DNA from: Prado023 sp963777855
GTDB taxonomy: Bacteria > Actinomycetota > Actinomycetes > S36-B12 > CAIYMF01
DNA length: 64,000 bases
Direction of reading: 5' to 3'
NCBI GenBank assembly: GCA_963777855.1
Contig: CAVZRW010000008.1
Span: 124,001 to 188,000, forward strand
The notes under the pieces are model-generated. The model saw only the letters and a program-made list of their open reading frames with translations, had not been told where the DNA came from and did not search any database. This document shows, one piece after another, positions 28,897-38,153 of the stretch. The position numbers and the translations under genes are program-made. Every line of letters starts with the position of its first letter. Positions within the stretch are counted from its first letter, which is position 1.

Positions 28897-28916
28897 CGTC
28901 GTGGTTCCTTCCTGTC

Positions 28917-29153
28917 TCAGCGGGCGGTCGAGGTGTAGGGCAGCAGGGCGACCTCACGGGCGTTCTTCACGGCCATCGCGATGTCGCGCTGGTGGCGCGT
29001 GCAGTTGCCAGTCACCCGACGGGCGCGGATCTTGCCCCGGTCGGAGATGTACTTGCGCAGCAGCGGCACGTCCTTGTAGTCGATGGGCGCAGCGCCCTCC
29101 TTGCAGAACGCGCACGCCTTCTTCTTGGGCTTGCGGATAACGGCCTTGGCCAT
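28917..29153 (-). CDS. rpsR: 30S ribosomal protein S18
   Basis: A 78-residue S18 with the CXXC-type CAFCKE near the N-terminus (a zinc-binding C+ form), and the conserved IDYKDVPLLRKYISDRGKIR and RRVTGNCTRHQRDIAMAVKN. It pairs with S6 on the small-subunit platform. GGAAC-GGAG lies before ATG 29153. A 136-nt gap separates it from ssb upstream; nothing coding is seen there. Confidence 0.97.
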   Translation of the reverse strand: MAKAVIRKPKKKACAFCKEGAAPIDYKDVPLLRKYISDRGKIRARRVTGNCTRHQRDIAMAVKNAREVALLPYTSTAR

Positions 29154-29289
29154 CGTGGTGCTCCGTTCCTACGGATGCCCGGCTCGCGCCGGGATGGTCA
29201 TTCGAGTGGGTGATGCCGAGCGGGGTCGGCGTGTGGTGCGCGGCGCAGGCGCCGGGAACGAGCCCGGCACCCGCACGCGTGCAGGTCGA

Positions 29290-29811
29290 TCAGAAGGGCG
29301 GGGGCGAGTCGTCCCCGCCGAAGCCCCCGGACTGGCTGGCCCACGGGTCGTCGGTGCGGGCTGCCCCGCCGCCGAAGCCACCGCCCTGGCCGCCCTGGCC
29401 GCCGCTGAAGCCGCCGCCCTGGCCCCCGCCGAACCCGTCGGTGCGGGCCACGCGGTTGACCTTGGCGGTCGCGTTCTTCAGCGCCGGGCCGACCTCGTCG
29501 ACGTCGCACTCGACGGAGGTGCCCTTGGTGCCCTCGCGGGTCTCGTACTGGCGGACCTTGAGCCGGCCGGTGACGATGACGCGGGTGCCCTTGGTCAGGG
29601 ACTCGGCCACGTTCTCGGCGTACTGGCGCCAGACGCTGCAGCGGATGAAGACGGTGTCGCCGTCCTTCCACTCGTTGGTCTGCTTGTCCAGGAAGCGGCT
29701 CGTGGAGGCGACCGTGAAGTTGGCCACCGCCTGGCCCGACGGCGTGAACCGCAGCTCGGGATCGGCGGTCAGGTTGCCCACGATGGTCAGGGGGATGTCA
29801 CCGGCAGCCAC
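29290..29811 (-). CDS. ssb: Single-stranded DNA-binding protein
   Basis: A 173-residue SSB. The OB fold (residues ~5-115) has GNLTADPELRFTPSGQAVAN and TRVIVTGRLKVRQYETREGT. A Gly-rich linker (GGGQGGQGG-type repeats) leads to the acidic tail GGDDSPPPF that recruits replication and repair partners. It starts 9 nt after the rpsF stop and is therefore cotranscribed and probably coupled to it. Confidence 0.97.
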   Translation of the reverse strand: MAAGDIPLTIVGNLTADPELRFTPSGQAVANFTVASTSRFLDKQTNEWKDGDTVFIRCSVWRQYAENVAESLTKGTRVIVTGRLKVRQYETREGTKGTSVECDVDEVGPALKNATAKVNRVARTDGFGGGQGGGFSGGQGGQGGGFGGGAARTDDPWASQSGGFGGDDSPPPF

Positions 29812-29820
29812 AGCGCGCCC

Positions 29821-30117
29821 CTATCGGATGTCCGGACGCATGACCTTGGTGCGCAGCACCGACTCGTTCAGCCCCAGCTGACGGTCGAGCTCAGCCACCG
29901 CGGCCGGCGTGCAGGTGATGCCGAGGATCGCGTAGATGCCCTCGGACTTCTTCTTGATGTCGTAGGACAGCCGACGGCGGCCCCACACATCGACGGACCC
30001 GACGGTCCCGCCATCCTGACGGATGACGTTGAGGAACGTGTCGAGGCTGGGAGCGACCGTGCGCTCCTCCAGCTCGGGATCGAGGATCACCATGACCTCG
30101 TACAGACGCGTGCTCAA
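29821..30117 (-). CDS. rpsF: 30S ribosomal protein S6
   Basis: A 98-residue S6 beginning TRLYEVMVILDPELEERTVA. The RRLSYDIKKKSEGIYAI segment is conserved. The start is TTG 30117, placed by a strong GGAGGTGG ribosome binding site at its normal spacing; upstream in-frame codons to 30231 would give a non-homologous extension. First gene of the rpsF-ssb-rpsR-rplI operon, divergent from the femX-like gene. Confidence 0.95.
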   Translation of the reverse strand: MSTRLYEVMVILDPELEERTVAPSLDTFLNVIRQDGGTVGSVDVWGRRRLSYDIKKKSEGIYAILGITCTPAAVAELDRQLGLNESVLRTKVMRPDIR

Positions 30118-30458
30118 GAACCCACCTCCTTCGGACTCAAGCGGCCACGGGACTTCCGTGGCAGGAGGGTTGCAGCGCCCTGGGCTGCTGCCGACCCCCG
30201 AGGACCGAATGGTGGCCCCGGCGGCTGGCAATCACCAGCGCCCATCCACAGGCCACGCACACGACTGCACCGAGCGAGGGCTCGGGGCGGGGTGCACTGC
30301 TGCGACGGGGCACTGCTGCGCCCAGCGGACCCCAAGGGTATCCCGGGTGGCGCACCGGCAGGAAATCCGCGCCTGCGCGTCTCCGCCGGCCGGACCCGAC
30401 GGCCCCGGGCCGGGCCGCCGGACGGCCTCGGGAGCGCTGGTGTCGATAGCCTCCCACC
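30118..30458. promoter_or_regulatory. Divergent promoter region between rpsF and the femX-like gene
   Basis: A 341-nt gap with no supported gene. It must contain the promoters of both neighbours. An 11-nt direct repeat GCACTGCTGCG lies at about 30293 and 30311, and GC-rich inverted repeats occur near 30390-30430. No confident -35/-10 pair, operator or RNA structure can be named. Confidence 0.35.
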
Positions 30459-31631
30459 ATGGTCCTGACCGTCGCGCCGATCACCCCCGAGCAGCACCTG
30501 GCCCACGTCGCTGCCCGCGCGAACGGCACGGGTCTGATCAGCTCCCTGCAGGTGCCCTCCTGGGGCCATGTCAAGGCCGAGTGGCGTCATGAGTCGATCG
30601 GCTGGTTCGACGGCGAGGCGATGATCGGCGCGGGGCTGGTGCTCTACCGGCAGGTGCCGCGGATCCCGCGCTACCTGGCCTACCTGCCCGAGGGCCCCGA
30701 CATCGACTGGCTCGGGGAGGGGCCCGCCGCCCGCGGCCTCGCCGACGCGCCGCAGCGCGTCCACCCCCTGGCCGACTGGCTGGCCCCCCTGCTCGAGCAC
30801 CTCAAGGGCAAGGGGGCCTTCGCGGCCAAGATCGGACCGCCGATCTGGACCCGTCGCTGGCACGCCGAGACCCTCAAGGCCGCGATCGCGACCGGGACCG
30901 CCACCGCCCTGCGCGACCTGCCCCCCGACGAGACCGACGGGCGGGCGCTGGCCGTGGCCGACGTCCTCGAGGCCCTGGGCTGGACGCAGAAGCCGGCCAC
31001 CGGGGCCGGGTTCGGCGACGTGCAGCCGCGCTACGTCTTCCAGGTGCCACTGGCCGGGCGCACCGAGGCCGACATGCTCGCCGGGTTCAACCAGCTCTGG
31101 CGGCGCAACATCAAGAAGGCCGCCAAGGTGGGGGTGGTGGTCCGCCAGGGCAGCGCCGAGGACCTGCCGGAGTTCCACGAGGTCTACGTCGAGACCGCCC
31201 ACCGCGACCACTTCACCCCTCGCGGCCTGCCCTACTTCCAGCGGATGTGGGCCGCGCTCTCCGACGAGGACTCCGACCGGATCCGGATCTACCTGGCCGA
31301 GCACGAGGGCACCTGCCACGCGGCCACCCTGTGGACGCGGGTCAACCGGCACGTCTGGTACTCCTACGGCGCCTCGACCACCGCGGGACGCGACCTGCGG
31401 CCCAGCAACGCGATCCAGTGGCAGATGATGCGCGACGCCCTGGCCGGAGGGGCCGAGACCTACGACATGCGCGGGATCACCGACACCCTGGACCCCGGCG
31501 ACCACCTGTTCGGGCTGCTGCAGTTCAAGGTCGGCACCGGGGGCTATGCCCAGGAGTACTCCGGGGAGTGGGACTATGCGATCAGGCCGGCGATGACCCG
31601 GGCCTTCGAGGCCTACATGCGCCGGCGCTGA
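30459..31631 (+). CDS. FemX/FemAB-family peptidoglycan bridge aminoacyltransferase
   Basis: A 390-residue soluble FemAB-family protein (two GNAT-like domains). FemX-type enzymes attach the first amino acid of the interpeptide bridge to lipid II using aminoacyl-tRNA. Family features include the N-terminal LQVPSWGHVKAEWRHESIGW, the FNQLWRRNIKKAAKVGV helix-rich segment, HVWYSYGAS, LRPSNAIQWQMMRDAL and the C-terminal YDMRGITDTLDPGDHLFGLL. It lies 26 nt before the alanine racemase-like gene and near PBP1, consistent with wall precursor work. The amino acid transferred is not predictable. Confidence 0.88.
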   Translation: MVLTVAPITPEQHLAHVAARANGTGLISSLQVPSWGHVKAEWRHESIGWFDGEAMIGAGLVLYRQVPRIPRYLAYLPEGPDIDWLGEGPAARGLADAPQRVHPLADWLAPLLEHLKGKGAFAAKIGPPIWTRRWHAETLKAAIATGTATALRDLPPDETDGRALAVADVLEALGWTQKPATGAGFGDVQPRYVFQVPLAGRTEADMLAGFNQLWRRNIKKAAKVGVVVRQGSAEDLPEFHEVYVETAHRDHFTPRGLPYFQRMWAALSDEDSDRIRIYLAEHEGTCHAATLWTRVNRHVWYSYGASTTAGRDLRPSNAIQWQMMRDALAGGAETYDMRGITDTLDPGDHLFGLLQFKVGTGGYAQEYSGEWDYAIRPAMTRAFEAYMRRR

Positions 31632-31657
31632 CCTGCCCCCAGACGACCCGAGGGACC

Positions 31658-32857
31658 ATGAGCTTCGTCATCACCATCGACACCCCGCGGTGGCGCACCC
31701 ATCAGGACGCGGTGCGCGACGCCATCGAGGCCGCCGGCGCGGCGCTGGTGCCCGTGGCCAAGGGCAACGGCTACGGGGTGGGCAACGCCCGCCTGGCCTC
31801 GGAGGCGGTGCGCCTGGGCGCGAAGGCAGTCGCGGTGGGCACCGTGCACGAGGCCCCCGAGGTCCTGGCCGCAGAACCCGGCATCGACGTGCTCGTCCTG
31901 GAGCCGGTGACGCTGCGCGCCGCGGTTGCCGGCGAGGCGTGGCGGGCGCTGGCCACGCATCCGGACGCGGGCCGGATCATCCACACGGTGGCCTCCCCCG
32001 AGGGCGCGGCGGACATCGCCTCCATCGCGACGCCGACCACCCCGCGGCGGGTCGTGCTGGAGGGCCTTACCTCGATGCGCCGTTTCGGGATGACCGAGGA
32101 CGAGCTGGCGGCGGCGATCACCGCGCTCGCCGCACACATCGGCTCCGGGGCGATCCGCCTCGAGGGCCTGGCCCTGCACCTGCCCATCGCCACCCCGGAG
32201 CAGCCGCGCATCGCGTCCATGGCGATGCTCAGCAGTGACGACACGCCCCCGGAGCCGGTGGTGGTCGGCTCGGCACGCGTCCACGAGGTGGTGGCCTGGG
32301 GCCTGCTCTGGCCTCGTCTGCTCGTGGGCCTGACCGGGCTGGACAGCGCCGGTGCCCTCTGGCTGAGCCACCTCGACGACACCGAGCTCGGTGCTGCACA
32401 CGCGGCCCTGCCCGACCTCCCGCTGCGCCTGCGCGTGGGCACGCGGCTGTGGCTGGGGGACCGGGGCGCCCTGCAGGCCCGCGGGACCGTCCTGGCCGTC
32501 CACGCGGTGGGCCTGCGCCAGTCGGCCGGCTACCACCAGCTGCGTGCCCCCCGCGACGGGCACGTGGTGGTGGTCAGCGGGGGCACCTCCCACGGCGTCG
32601 CCCTGGCTGCCCCTCGCCCGGCCAACACGGTCCGCCAGCGCGCCGCGGCCGCCGGGTCGGGGGCGCTGGAGGCTGCGGGGCGGTTCCGCTCACCGTTCCG
32701 ACTGCCGGCCGGGGGCCAGGCGTGGTTCCTCGAGCCCCCGCACATGCATGTCTCCATGCTGCGCATCCCGCGCGGCACCATCCCCCCGCCGGTCGGCGAG
32801 CTCATCGACTGCGACGTGCGCTTCACGACGGTGCGCCCGGACGCGATCCTCGGCTAG
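31658..32857 (+). CDS. Alanine racemase-like PLP enzyme
   Basis: A 399-residue fold-type III PLP enzyme. The N-terminal barrel has the PLP-lysine motif as PVAKGNGYGVG; canonical Alr has VKANAYGHG, so the site is related but altered. RRFGMTEDEL follows the mid-barrel and the C-terminal beta domain starts around residue 240. This divergent form regularly sits beside femX in actinobacteria and may act in cell-wall amino-acid supply, but alanine racemase activity is not assured. It is cotranscribed with the femX-like gene. Its TAG stop overlaps the TAG of the convergent GT87 gene within CTAG (32854-32857). Confidence 0.75.
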   Translation: MSFVITIDTPRWRTHQDAVRDAIEAAGAALVPVAKGNGYGVGNARLASEAVRLGAKAVAVGTVHEAPEVLAAEPGIDVLVLEPVTLRAAVAGEAWRALATHPDAGRIIHTVASPEGAADIASIATPTTPRRVVLEGLTSMRRFGMTEDELAAAITALAAHIGSGAIRLEGLALHLPIATPEQPRIASMAMLSSDDTPPEPVVVGSARVHEVVAWGLLWPRLLVGLTGLDSAGALWLSHLDDTELGAAHAALPDLPLRLRVGTRLWLGDRGALQARGTVLAVHAVGLRQSAGYHQLRAPRDGHVVVVSGGTSHGVALAAPRPANTVRQRAAAAGSGALEAAGRFRSPFRLPAGGQAWFLEPPHMHVSMLRIPRGTIPPPVGELIDCDVRFTTVRPDAILG

Positions 32858-34296
32858 TCGCGCAATCCCGGATCCGGGCCCCGTCTCGACGGCTCATGCG
32901 AGGCCTGGGCCCCCTCTCGAAGGGATTCCGCGTCGAATCGGGGCCCAGATCCCGCGCCGACGGCGTCGAGAACGCCGCCACCCGGGTCGTCGAGGTCCTC
33001 AGCGAAGCCGTCGGTGCGGATCGGGTCGTGGGCCGGGTCCAGGATGTCGCGAACCACGAGGGCCATGAACCAGGCCGTGGCCAGCCAGTGCGCCGCCGTG
33101 GCGGCCACGTACCAGCCGTAGGCCATTCCCTTGTCCTCGGTGCCGTAGCCCACGAGATACCACCAGATGCCCACGAAGTAGGCCGCCTCGGCCGCCTGCC
33201 AGATCAGCAGGTCGCGCCAGCGGGGCCGGGCCAGGACCGCCAGGGGCAGCACCCACAGCACGTACTGCGGGGAGTACACCTTGTTCGTGAGCACGAAGGC
33301 CCCGACAGTGAGCAGCGCCAGCTGGGCCAGCCGCGGGGGTCGTGGGGCCAGCAGGGCCAGGGCCGCGATGCCGATGCACGCGATCACGAGGCTGCCGCTG
33401 GCCAGGGTGTTGATCGAGTCCGCGGGCACGTCCACCCCGATGAGGGTCAGGGCATACCACGGGGAGCCGAAGTCCAGGCCCCGCTCCCGGGAGAACCGGT
33501 AGAACTGCGCCCAGCCGTCGACGTTGGCCAGCATGACCGGCACGTTGACCGCCATCCAGGATGCCGCCATCCCGGCCAGCGCGCAGACCAGGGCACGCCA
33601 CTGCCCACGGCGGGCGCACAGCAGGACCAGCGGGCCGACCAGCACCACGGGGTAGAACTTCGCCGAGATGGCCAGCCCGAGCCAGATCCCGGCCAGCGCG
33701 GGTCGGCTGCGCGCCCAGGCCGCCAGCGCCGCCGCGGTCAACGCCACCGCGAGCAGGTCCCAGTTCACGAAGCCGGCCAGGGCCACCACCGGGGCCAGCG
33801 CCACCATCAGCCCGTCCCACGGCCGGCGGCGGACGGTCGCCGAGGTGCTCGCGATCGTCCAGGCCAGCAGCGCCGCCATCGCCACCACGGTGACCCCAAG
33901 GAACAGCCTCTCGTCGCCGCCCAGCACCCGGGTCAGGACGGCGGCGAGGTACATGAACACCCCGGTGAGCACCGGGTACTCGAGCACCTGCTGACCCGGA
34001 CCCGGGTCGAGCAGGTAGGGGAAGGCGCCGTCGGCCAGGCCCCGCGAGGAGTAGAGCAGGGGGATGTCGGAGTAGCACAGGTACATGTAGCGCTGGGGTG
34101 CCCCCCAGCCGTGGGTCAGGCAGTACCCCTTGGACAGCCAGCCCACCGCGTAGACCAGCAGCCCCGCCACAAGGGCGACCCGCACCGGGGTCCACCACGA
34201 CAGGCCGAGGCCCGCGCGGGTGCCCACCGGGCCGCCGAGCAGGGGCCGGGCCGAGCGGGCGACCGGGTCAGCATCGGTCGGGATGACGTAGGACAT
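32854..34296 (-). CDS. GT87-family membrane glycosyltransferase (DUF2029)
   Basis: A 480-residue polytopic protein with about ten hydrophobic helices, starting after a short cytoplasmic N-terminus (WTPVRVALVAGLLVYAVGWL). The GT87 family transfers sugars from polyprenyl-phosphate donors, as in mannan or arabinan synthesis; the DIPLLYSSRG segment resembles the catalytic-Asp loop of GT-C enzymes. It begins 7 nt after the PBP1 stop and is cotranscribed with it. The last ~30 residues (AQASHEPSRRGPDPGLRD end) are encoded by a GC palindrome element and are probably not conserved. The stop overlaps that of the facing gene. Confidence 0.87.
   Translation of the reverse strand: MSYVIPTDADPVARSARPLLGGPVGTRAGLGLSWWTPVRVALVAGLLVYAVGWLSKGYCLTHGWGAPQRYMYLCYSDIPLLYSSRGLADGAFPYLLDPGPGQQVLEYPVLTGVFMYLAAVLTRVLGGDERLFLGVTVVAMAALLAWTIASTSATVRRRPWDGLMVALAPVVALAGFVNWDLLAVALTAAALAAWARSRPALAGIWLGLAISAKFYPVVLVGPLVLLCARRGQWRALVCALAGMAASWMAVNVPVMLANVDGWAQFYRFSRERGLDFGSPWYALTLIGVDVPADSINTLASGSLVIACIGIAALALLAPRPPRLAQLALLTVGAFVLTNKVYSPQYVLWVLPLAVLARPRWRDLLIWQAAEAAYFVGIWWYLVGYGTEDKGMAYGWYVAATAAHWLATAWFMALVVRDILDPAHDPIRTDGFAEDLDDPGGGVLDAVGAGSGPRFDAESLREGAQASHEPSRRGPDPGLRD
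32870..32952. repeat. GC palindrome element, copy B, inside the GT87 3' end
   Basis: GGATCCGGGCCCCG (32870-32883) and CGGGGCCCAGATCC (32939-32952) are inverted with one mismatch. The interior block TGGGCCCCCTCTCGAAGG matches 16 of 18 bases of the element at 6661-6750. It probably terminates both convergent genes, yet lies inside the GT87 frame. Confidence 0.5.
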
Positions 34297-34303
34297 CGTC
34301 GGG

Positions 34304-36457
34304 TCAGACCGCGGACGGGGTCAGGGTCTCCGGCGCCGCGGCACCCGTCGGGGCCGGGGACTGACCCGGTGGAGTGGAGGGCTTGTTGCCCGGGTTGGTA
34401 TCGGTCGGCTTCGGCTTGGGCGTCGTGGCTGTCGGTTCCGGCGTGGGCGTCGGTGAGGGGGTCGGCGTCGGGGTCGGCGAGGCCGTCGTCGGGCTGGGGG
34501 TCGCAGTCGGCGTCGTCACCGTGGGGCTGGGGCTGGCCCCGCCGCCGGTGGGCAGGTCCTTGGGGGCCACGAAGTCCACGACCGGCTCGCCCTTGAGCGC
34601 GCCCTGCATGAACGCCGTCCACACACTGGCCGGGTACCCGCTGCCGAAGAACCTGGCCTGGCCACCCGTGCCCGACAGCGAGACCGGCTTGCCGTCCGGG
34701 CCGTCCTTGCTGAAGCTCACCGCCGTGGCCAGCTGCGGGGTGTACCCGGCGAACCAGGCGGACATGTACTCGTCGGTCGAGCCGGTCTTGCCGGCGACCG
34801 GCCGGCCCAGCGCGCGCGCCGGGGCGCCCGTGCCGCTGGTGACCACCTTCTGGAGGGCGAAGTTCACGACGTCGCAGGTGTTGCGGTCGAACGTGCGCTC
34901 GGTGGCGTTCTCCCGCTCGTAGAGCACGCCCCCGTCCGCGGTCCCGACCCTGCGGATGTAGGTCTCCTGGGCCTGCTGGCCTCGGGAGGCGAACGTGGCG
35001 TACGAGCGCGCGACGTCCATCGTGTGCGGCGAGGCGGTGCCCAGCACGAAGGTGAGGTTGTCCGACTCCTTCCACCCGACGGTGTCCGTGGGGATCCCGG
35101 CGCGCAGCGCCGCGTCACGGACCTTGTCCACCCCGGTCTCGGCCTCCACCGAGACGTACACGGTGTTGATCGACTGCTCGGTGCCCTTGAGCAGGGTGAC
35201 CAGTGCGCCGTACGAGTTGCCCGAGTAGTTGTTCACCACATACCCGTCGACCGTGGTCGGCGAGTTGCCCGGCCACAGCGAGTCCAGCCCGATGCCCTCC
35301 TCGGTGGCTGCCGCCAGGCCGAACGGCTTGAACGTCGATCCGGCCTGCTGGATCGCCTGGGTGGCGTTGTTCAGGGAGTTCTCCAGGTAGTCGGCACCCC
35401 CGTACATCGCCACCACCTCACCGGTGATCGGCTCCACCGCCGCGAGGCCGATGCGCAGGCCCTCGGTGCCCGTGGACGGCCCCTGGTCGGCGACCGCCTT
35501 CTCTGCGGCGGTCTGGGCCTTTCGCGAGAAGGTGCTGACCACGCGCAGCCCCCCGGCGGTGATCTCCTCCTCGGTGAAGCCCAGCGTCACGAGTTCGTCC
35601 TGGACCGAGCGCAGCAGGTAGCCCTTCGGCCCGGCGTACTTCTGGTCCTTCTTGCGCGGCTCCACCTCGGGGAAGCTGTCCAGGGCGTCGTCGGCCTCCT
35701 CCTGGGTGATCCACCCCTCGGCCAGCATCCCGTTGATCACGTAGGCGTAGCGCTGCTGCAGCCGCTCGGGGTTGGTGTCCGGGCTGAACCCGTTGGGCGA
35801 GTTGACGATCGCGGCGAGCATCGCCGACTGCTCCAGGGTCAGGTCCTTGGCATCGACGCCGAAGTAGGCCTCCGCAGCGGTCTGGACGCCGTACGCCCCC
35901 CGGCCGAAGTAGATGGTGTTGAGGTAGCGCTCGAGGATCTCGTCCTTGCTCAGCTGGATCTCCAGCTTCAGGCTCAGCACCAGCTCCTTGAACTTGCGCA
36001 GCACGGTCTTGTCCGAGGAGAGGAAGGCGTTCTTGGCGTACTGCTGGGTGATCGTCGACCCACCCTGCGAGGAGCCCGTGGTGAGGTTGTTCCACATGGC
36101 CCGCGAGAAGCCCTTCACGTCGAAGCCGCTGTGCTGGTAGAACCGGCGGTCCTCGGCGGCCAGGATGGCGTACTTCATGTGCTCGGGGACGTCGGCGATC
36201 GGCACCAGGATCCGGTTGGTGTCACCGAGGCGGGCCATCTCCGTCGTGCCGTCGTTCCAGTAGACGATCGTCGTCTGCGCGGCAGCGACCTCGTTCTCCT
36301 CGGGGATGTCGATCGTGGCCCACGCGTAGGCGAACGCGATGCCCCCGACGAGCAGCACCAGGCCGGCGAGGCTGGCCAGCGTGCCGAGCACCAGCTTCCA
36401 GGACGGCATGAACCGGGCGAAGCCGTCGCGGTCGTCGCGCGGGTAGTTGATCCTCAC
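34304..36457 (-). CDS. Bifunctional penicillin-binding protein (GT51 + transpeptidase)
   Basis: A 717-residue class A PBP that polymerises lipid II and crosslinks it outside the membrane. One N-terminal helix (~21-46) anchors it. The GT51 domain has catalytic Glu102 in ILAAEDRRFYQHSGFD and the QGGSTITQQYAKN motif. The transpeptidase domain has Ser374-Thr-Phe-Lys377, Ser429-Ile-Asn and Lys557-Thr-Gly. A Pro/Thr-rich tail of ~90 residues follows, as in mycobacterial PonA1. GTG 36457 begins VRINYPRDDRDGFARF; the gene leads the PBP1-GT87 operon and is divergent from DUF5318, an arrangement common in actinobacteria. Confidence 0.95.
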   Translation of the reverse strand: MRINYPRDDRDGFARFMPSWKLVLGTLASLAGLVLLVGGIAFAYAWATIDIPEENEVAAAQTTIVYWNDGTTEMARLGDTNRILVPIADVPEHMKYAILAAEDRRFYQHSGFDVKGFSRAMWNNLTTGSSQGGSTITQQYAKNAFLSSDKTVLRKFKELVLSLKLEIQLSKDEILERYLNTIYFGRGAYGVQTAAEAYFGVDAKDLTLEQSAMLAAIVNSPNGFSPDTNPERLQQRYAYVINGMLAEGWITQEEADDALDSFPEVEPRKKDQKYAGPKGYLLRSVQDELVTLGFTEEEITAGGLRVVSTFSRKAQTAAEKAVADQGPSTGTEGLRIGLAAVEPITGEVVAMYGGADYLENSLNNATQAIQQAGSTFKPFGLAAATEEGIGLDSLWPGNSPTTVDGYVVNNYSGNSYGALVTLLKGTEQSINTVYVSVEAETGVDKVRDAALRAGIPTDTVGWKESDNLTFVLGTASPHTMDVARSYATFASRGQQAQETYIRRVGTADGGVLYERENATERTFDRNTCDVVNFALQKVVTSGTGAPARALGRPVAGKTGSTDEYMSAWFAGYTPQLATAVSFSKDGPDGKPVSLSGTGGQARFFGSGYPASVWTAFMQGALKGEPVVDFVAPKDLPTGGGASPSPTVTTPTATPSPTTASPTPTPTPSPTPTPEPTATTPKPKPTDTNPGNKPSTPPGQSPAPTGAAAPETLTPSAV

Positions 36458-36488
36458 GCGGCACACGGTAACCGACCGTGGCCCCCGG

Positions 36489-36514
36489 GCACCGGCGCTA
36501 CGGATATCCGGTGC
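36489..36514. promoter_or_regulatory. Inverted repeat in the PBP1/DUF5318 divergent region
   Basis: GCACCGG (36489-36495) and CCGGTGC (36508-36514) flank an overlapping perfect palindrome CGGATATCCG. It lies ~30 nt upstream of the PBP1 GTG. It could be an operator serving both divergent genes; no regulator is known. Confidence 0.35.
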
Positions 36515-36620
36515 TGCGGGCCGCGCAGGTCGCCCGTAGGGGATCCCCCGCTTGAGGCGCACGGGTGAGCCGGCCGCCCGGACCGGTGCGGCCCCGCGAG
36601 CCAGCGCCTACCCTTGTTCG

Positions 36621-37115
36621 ATGGCCGCGCCCCGCACCACCACGCTGCGCGGCTCGCGCACGCCGCGGCCCACCCGCAGCCCCGCGCCGCACCCCCAGGA
36701 GTTCGCCCCCGAGGAGGTCGAGGATCCCGAGCGGCCGCGCGACGTGGTGTCCTTCGCCCTGGCCCGCCGGGCGGCACTGGAGACGATGCGCCGCGGCGGG
36801 GCCTTCAACAGCGACTACTGCGACGCCGACCCCGGCCTGCTGCGCGCGGCCAAGCACCACGGGGAGCCCGCCGACCGCGACTGCCCCGTCTGCCGCAGGG
36901 CCCTGGTCGAGGTGACCTGGGTGTACGGCGCCCAGCTGGGCCCGCTCAGCGGCTCTGCCCGCGCCCAGGCCCAGCTGTCGGCGATGGCACACGAGCACGG
37001 CCGTTTCCGCGTCTACGTCGTCGAGGTCTGCCGGCACTGCACGTGGAACCACGTGGTGATCGCCTACACCCTCGGCGACGGCAACCCGCGCGTGCGGCCC
37101 CGGGGCTCGCGGTAG
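36621..37115 (+). CDS. DUF5318 family protein
   Basis: A 164-residue actinobacterial protein. The conserved part (residues ~45-160) includes DVVSFALARRAALETMRRGG, CDADPGLLRAAKHHGEP, CPVCRRALVEVTWVYG and VVEVCRHCTWNHVV. Two CXXC pairs suggest a zinc ribbon. The N-terminal ~40 residues are Arg/Pro-rich and probably disordered. The family typically lies divergent from the class A PBP gene, as here, but no biochemical role is established. ATG 36621 is the start that begins the basic tail. Confidence 0.87.
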   Translation: MAAPRTTTLRGSRTPRPTRSPAPHPQEFAPEEVEDPERPRDVVSFALARRAALETMRRGGAFNSDYCDADPGLLRAAKHHGEPADRDCPVCRRALVEVTWVYGAQLGPLSGSARAQAQLSAMAHEHGRFRVYVVEVCRHCTWNHVVIAYTLGDGNPRVRPRGSR

Positions 37116-37179
37116 CACGCGCGACGTGCCGGCGCGCGCCCGTGGACAGCGCCGGGGCCCGGATGCAACGCTGGGCCGC

Positions 37180-38097
37180 GTGCCCGAACTGCCCGAGGTC
37201 ACCGCGCTGGCCGAGGCCCTGACCGAGCGGACCCGCGACACCCGCGTGGCCCGCATCGAGGTCGCGGCGATCAGCGCGCTGAAGACCGTCGACCCGCCCG
37301 TGTCGGCGGTGGCCGGCGCGGCCGTGCTCGGGTACTCGCGGATCGGCAAGCACCTGGTCGCCGAGCTCGTGGACACCGAGGGTGAGCCGCTCTACGTCGT
37401 CACCCACCTTGCCCGGGGCGGGTGGGCACGGTGGCGCCTCGACGTGCCCCGTGCCCCCGCGGGCCTGGGCCGGCGCGGTGGAGGTCGGGGCGCGGGCCCG
37501 GCGCTGGCCCTGCGGATGGTGTTCGAAGACCCCGACGGCGTATCCGTGGGCGCGCTGGACCTTACCGAGGCGGGCACCCAGAAGCGGCTGGCCGTGCACG
37601 TGGTGCGGGACCCCGAGGACGTGCCGGCGATCGCCCGGCTGGGCCCGGACCCCCTCGAGGACTCCTTCGACCTCGCCGCGCTGCACCGGATCCTGGCCGA
37701 GGCTGGTCGTTCCCAGCTCAAGGGCGTCCTGCGCGAGCAGTCGCGCGTCGCGGGCATCGGCAACGCCTACTCCGACGAGATCCTGCACGCCGCGCACCTG
37801 TCCCCCTTCGCGCCCGCGAACGGCCTCGGGGCCGACGGTGAGGCCACCCTGTACGAGGCGATCCGCGCGACCCTGGGCCGGGCGGTCGCTGCCGCCCGGG
37901 CCACCGATCCGGCCAGCCTCAAGGCCGAGAAGCGCGCGGGGATGGCCGTCCACGGCCGCACCGGGCAGGCCTGCCCGGCGTGCGGGGACACCGTGCGCGA
38001 GGTCAGCTTCGCCGACTCGAGCCTGCAGTACTGCCCCACCTGCCAGACGGGGGGCCGCCTGCTGGCCGACCGGCGGATGAGCCGGCTGCTCAAGTAG
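37180..38097 (+). CDS. Fpg/Nei-family DNA glycosylase
   Basis: A 305-residue base-excision repair enzyme for oxidised bases. GTG 37180 is fixed by the N-terminal PELPEVTALAEAL, where Pro2 is the catalytic nucleophile after Met removal and Glu3 is catalytic. The helix-two-turn-helix segment contains LREQSRVAGIGNAYSDEILH, and the C-terminal zinc finger has CPACGDTVREVSF and YCPTC. The central loop is rich in Gly/Arg. The beta-strand layout does not allow a firm choice between MutM and Nei activities. It is probably monocistronic, 56 nt before galE. Confidence 0.93.
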   Translation: MPELPEVTALAEALTERTRDTRVARIEVAAISALKTVDPPVSAVAGAAVLGYSRIGKHLVAELVDTEGEPLYVVTHLARGGWARWRLDVPRAPAGLGRRGGGRGAGPALALRMVFEDPDGVSVGALDLTEAGTQKRLAVHVVRDPEDVPAIARLGPDPLEDSFDLAALHRILAEAGRSQLKGVLREQSRVAGIGNAYSDEILHAAHLSPFAPANGLGADGEATLYEAIRATLGRAVAAARATDPASLKAEKRAGMAVHGRTGQACPACGDTVREVSFADSSLQYCPTCQTGGRLLADRRMSRLLK

Positions 38098-38153
38098 GGG
38101 CCGAGCAGAGACCTGAACCCCGCGTCGGGCCGGTCGCGGTCTAGTCTGCGGGG

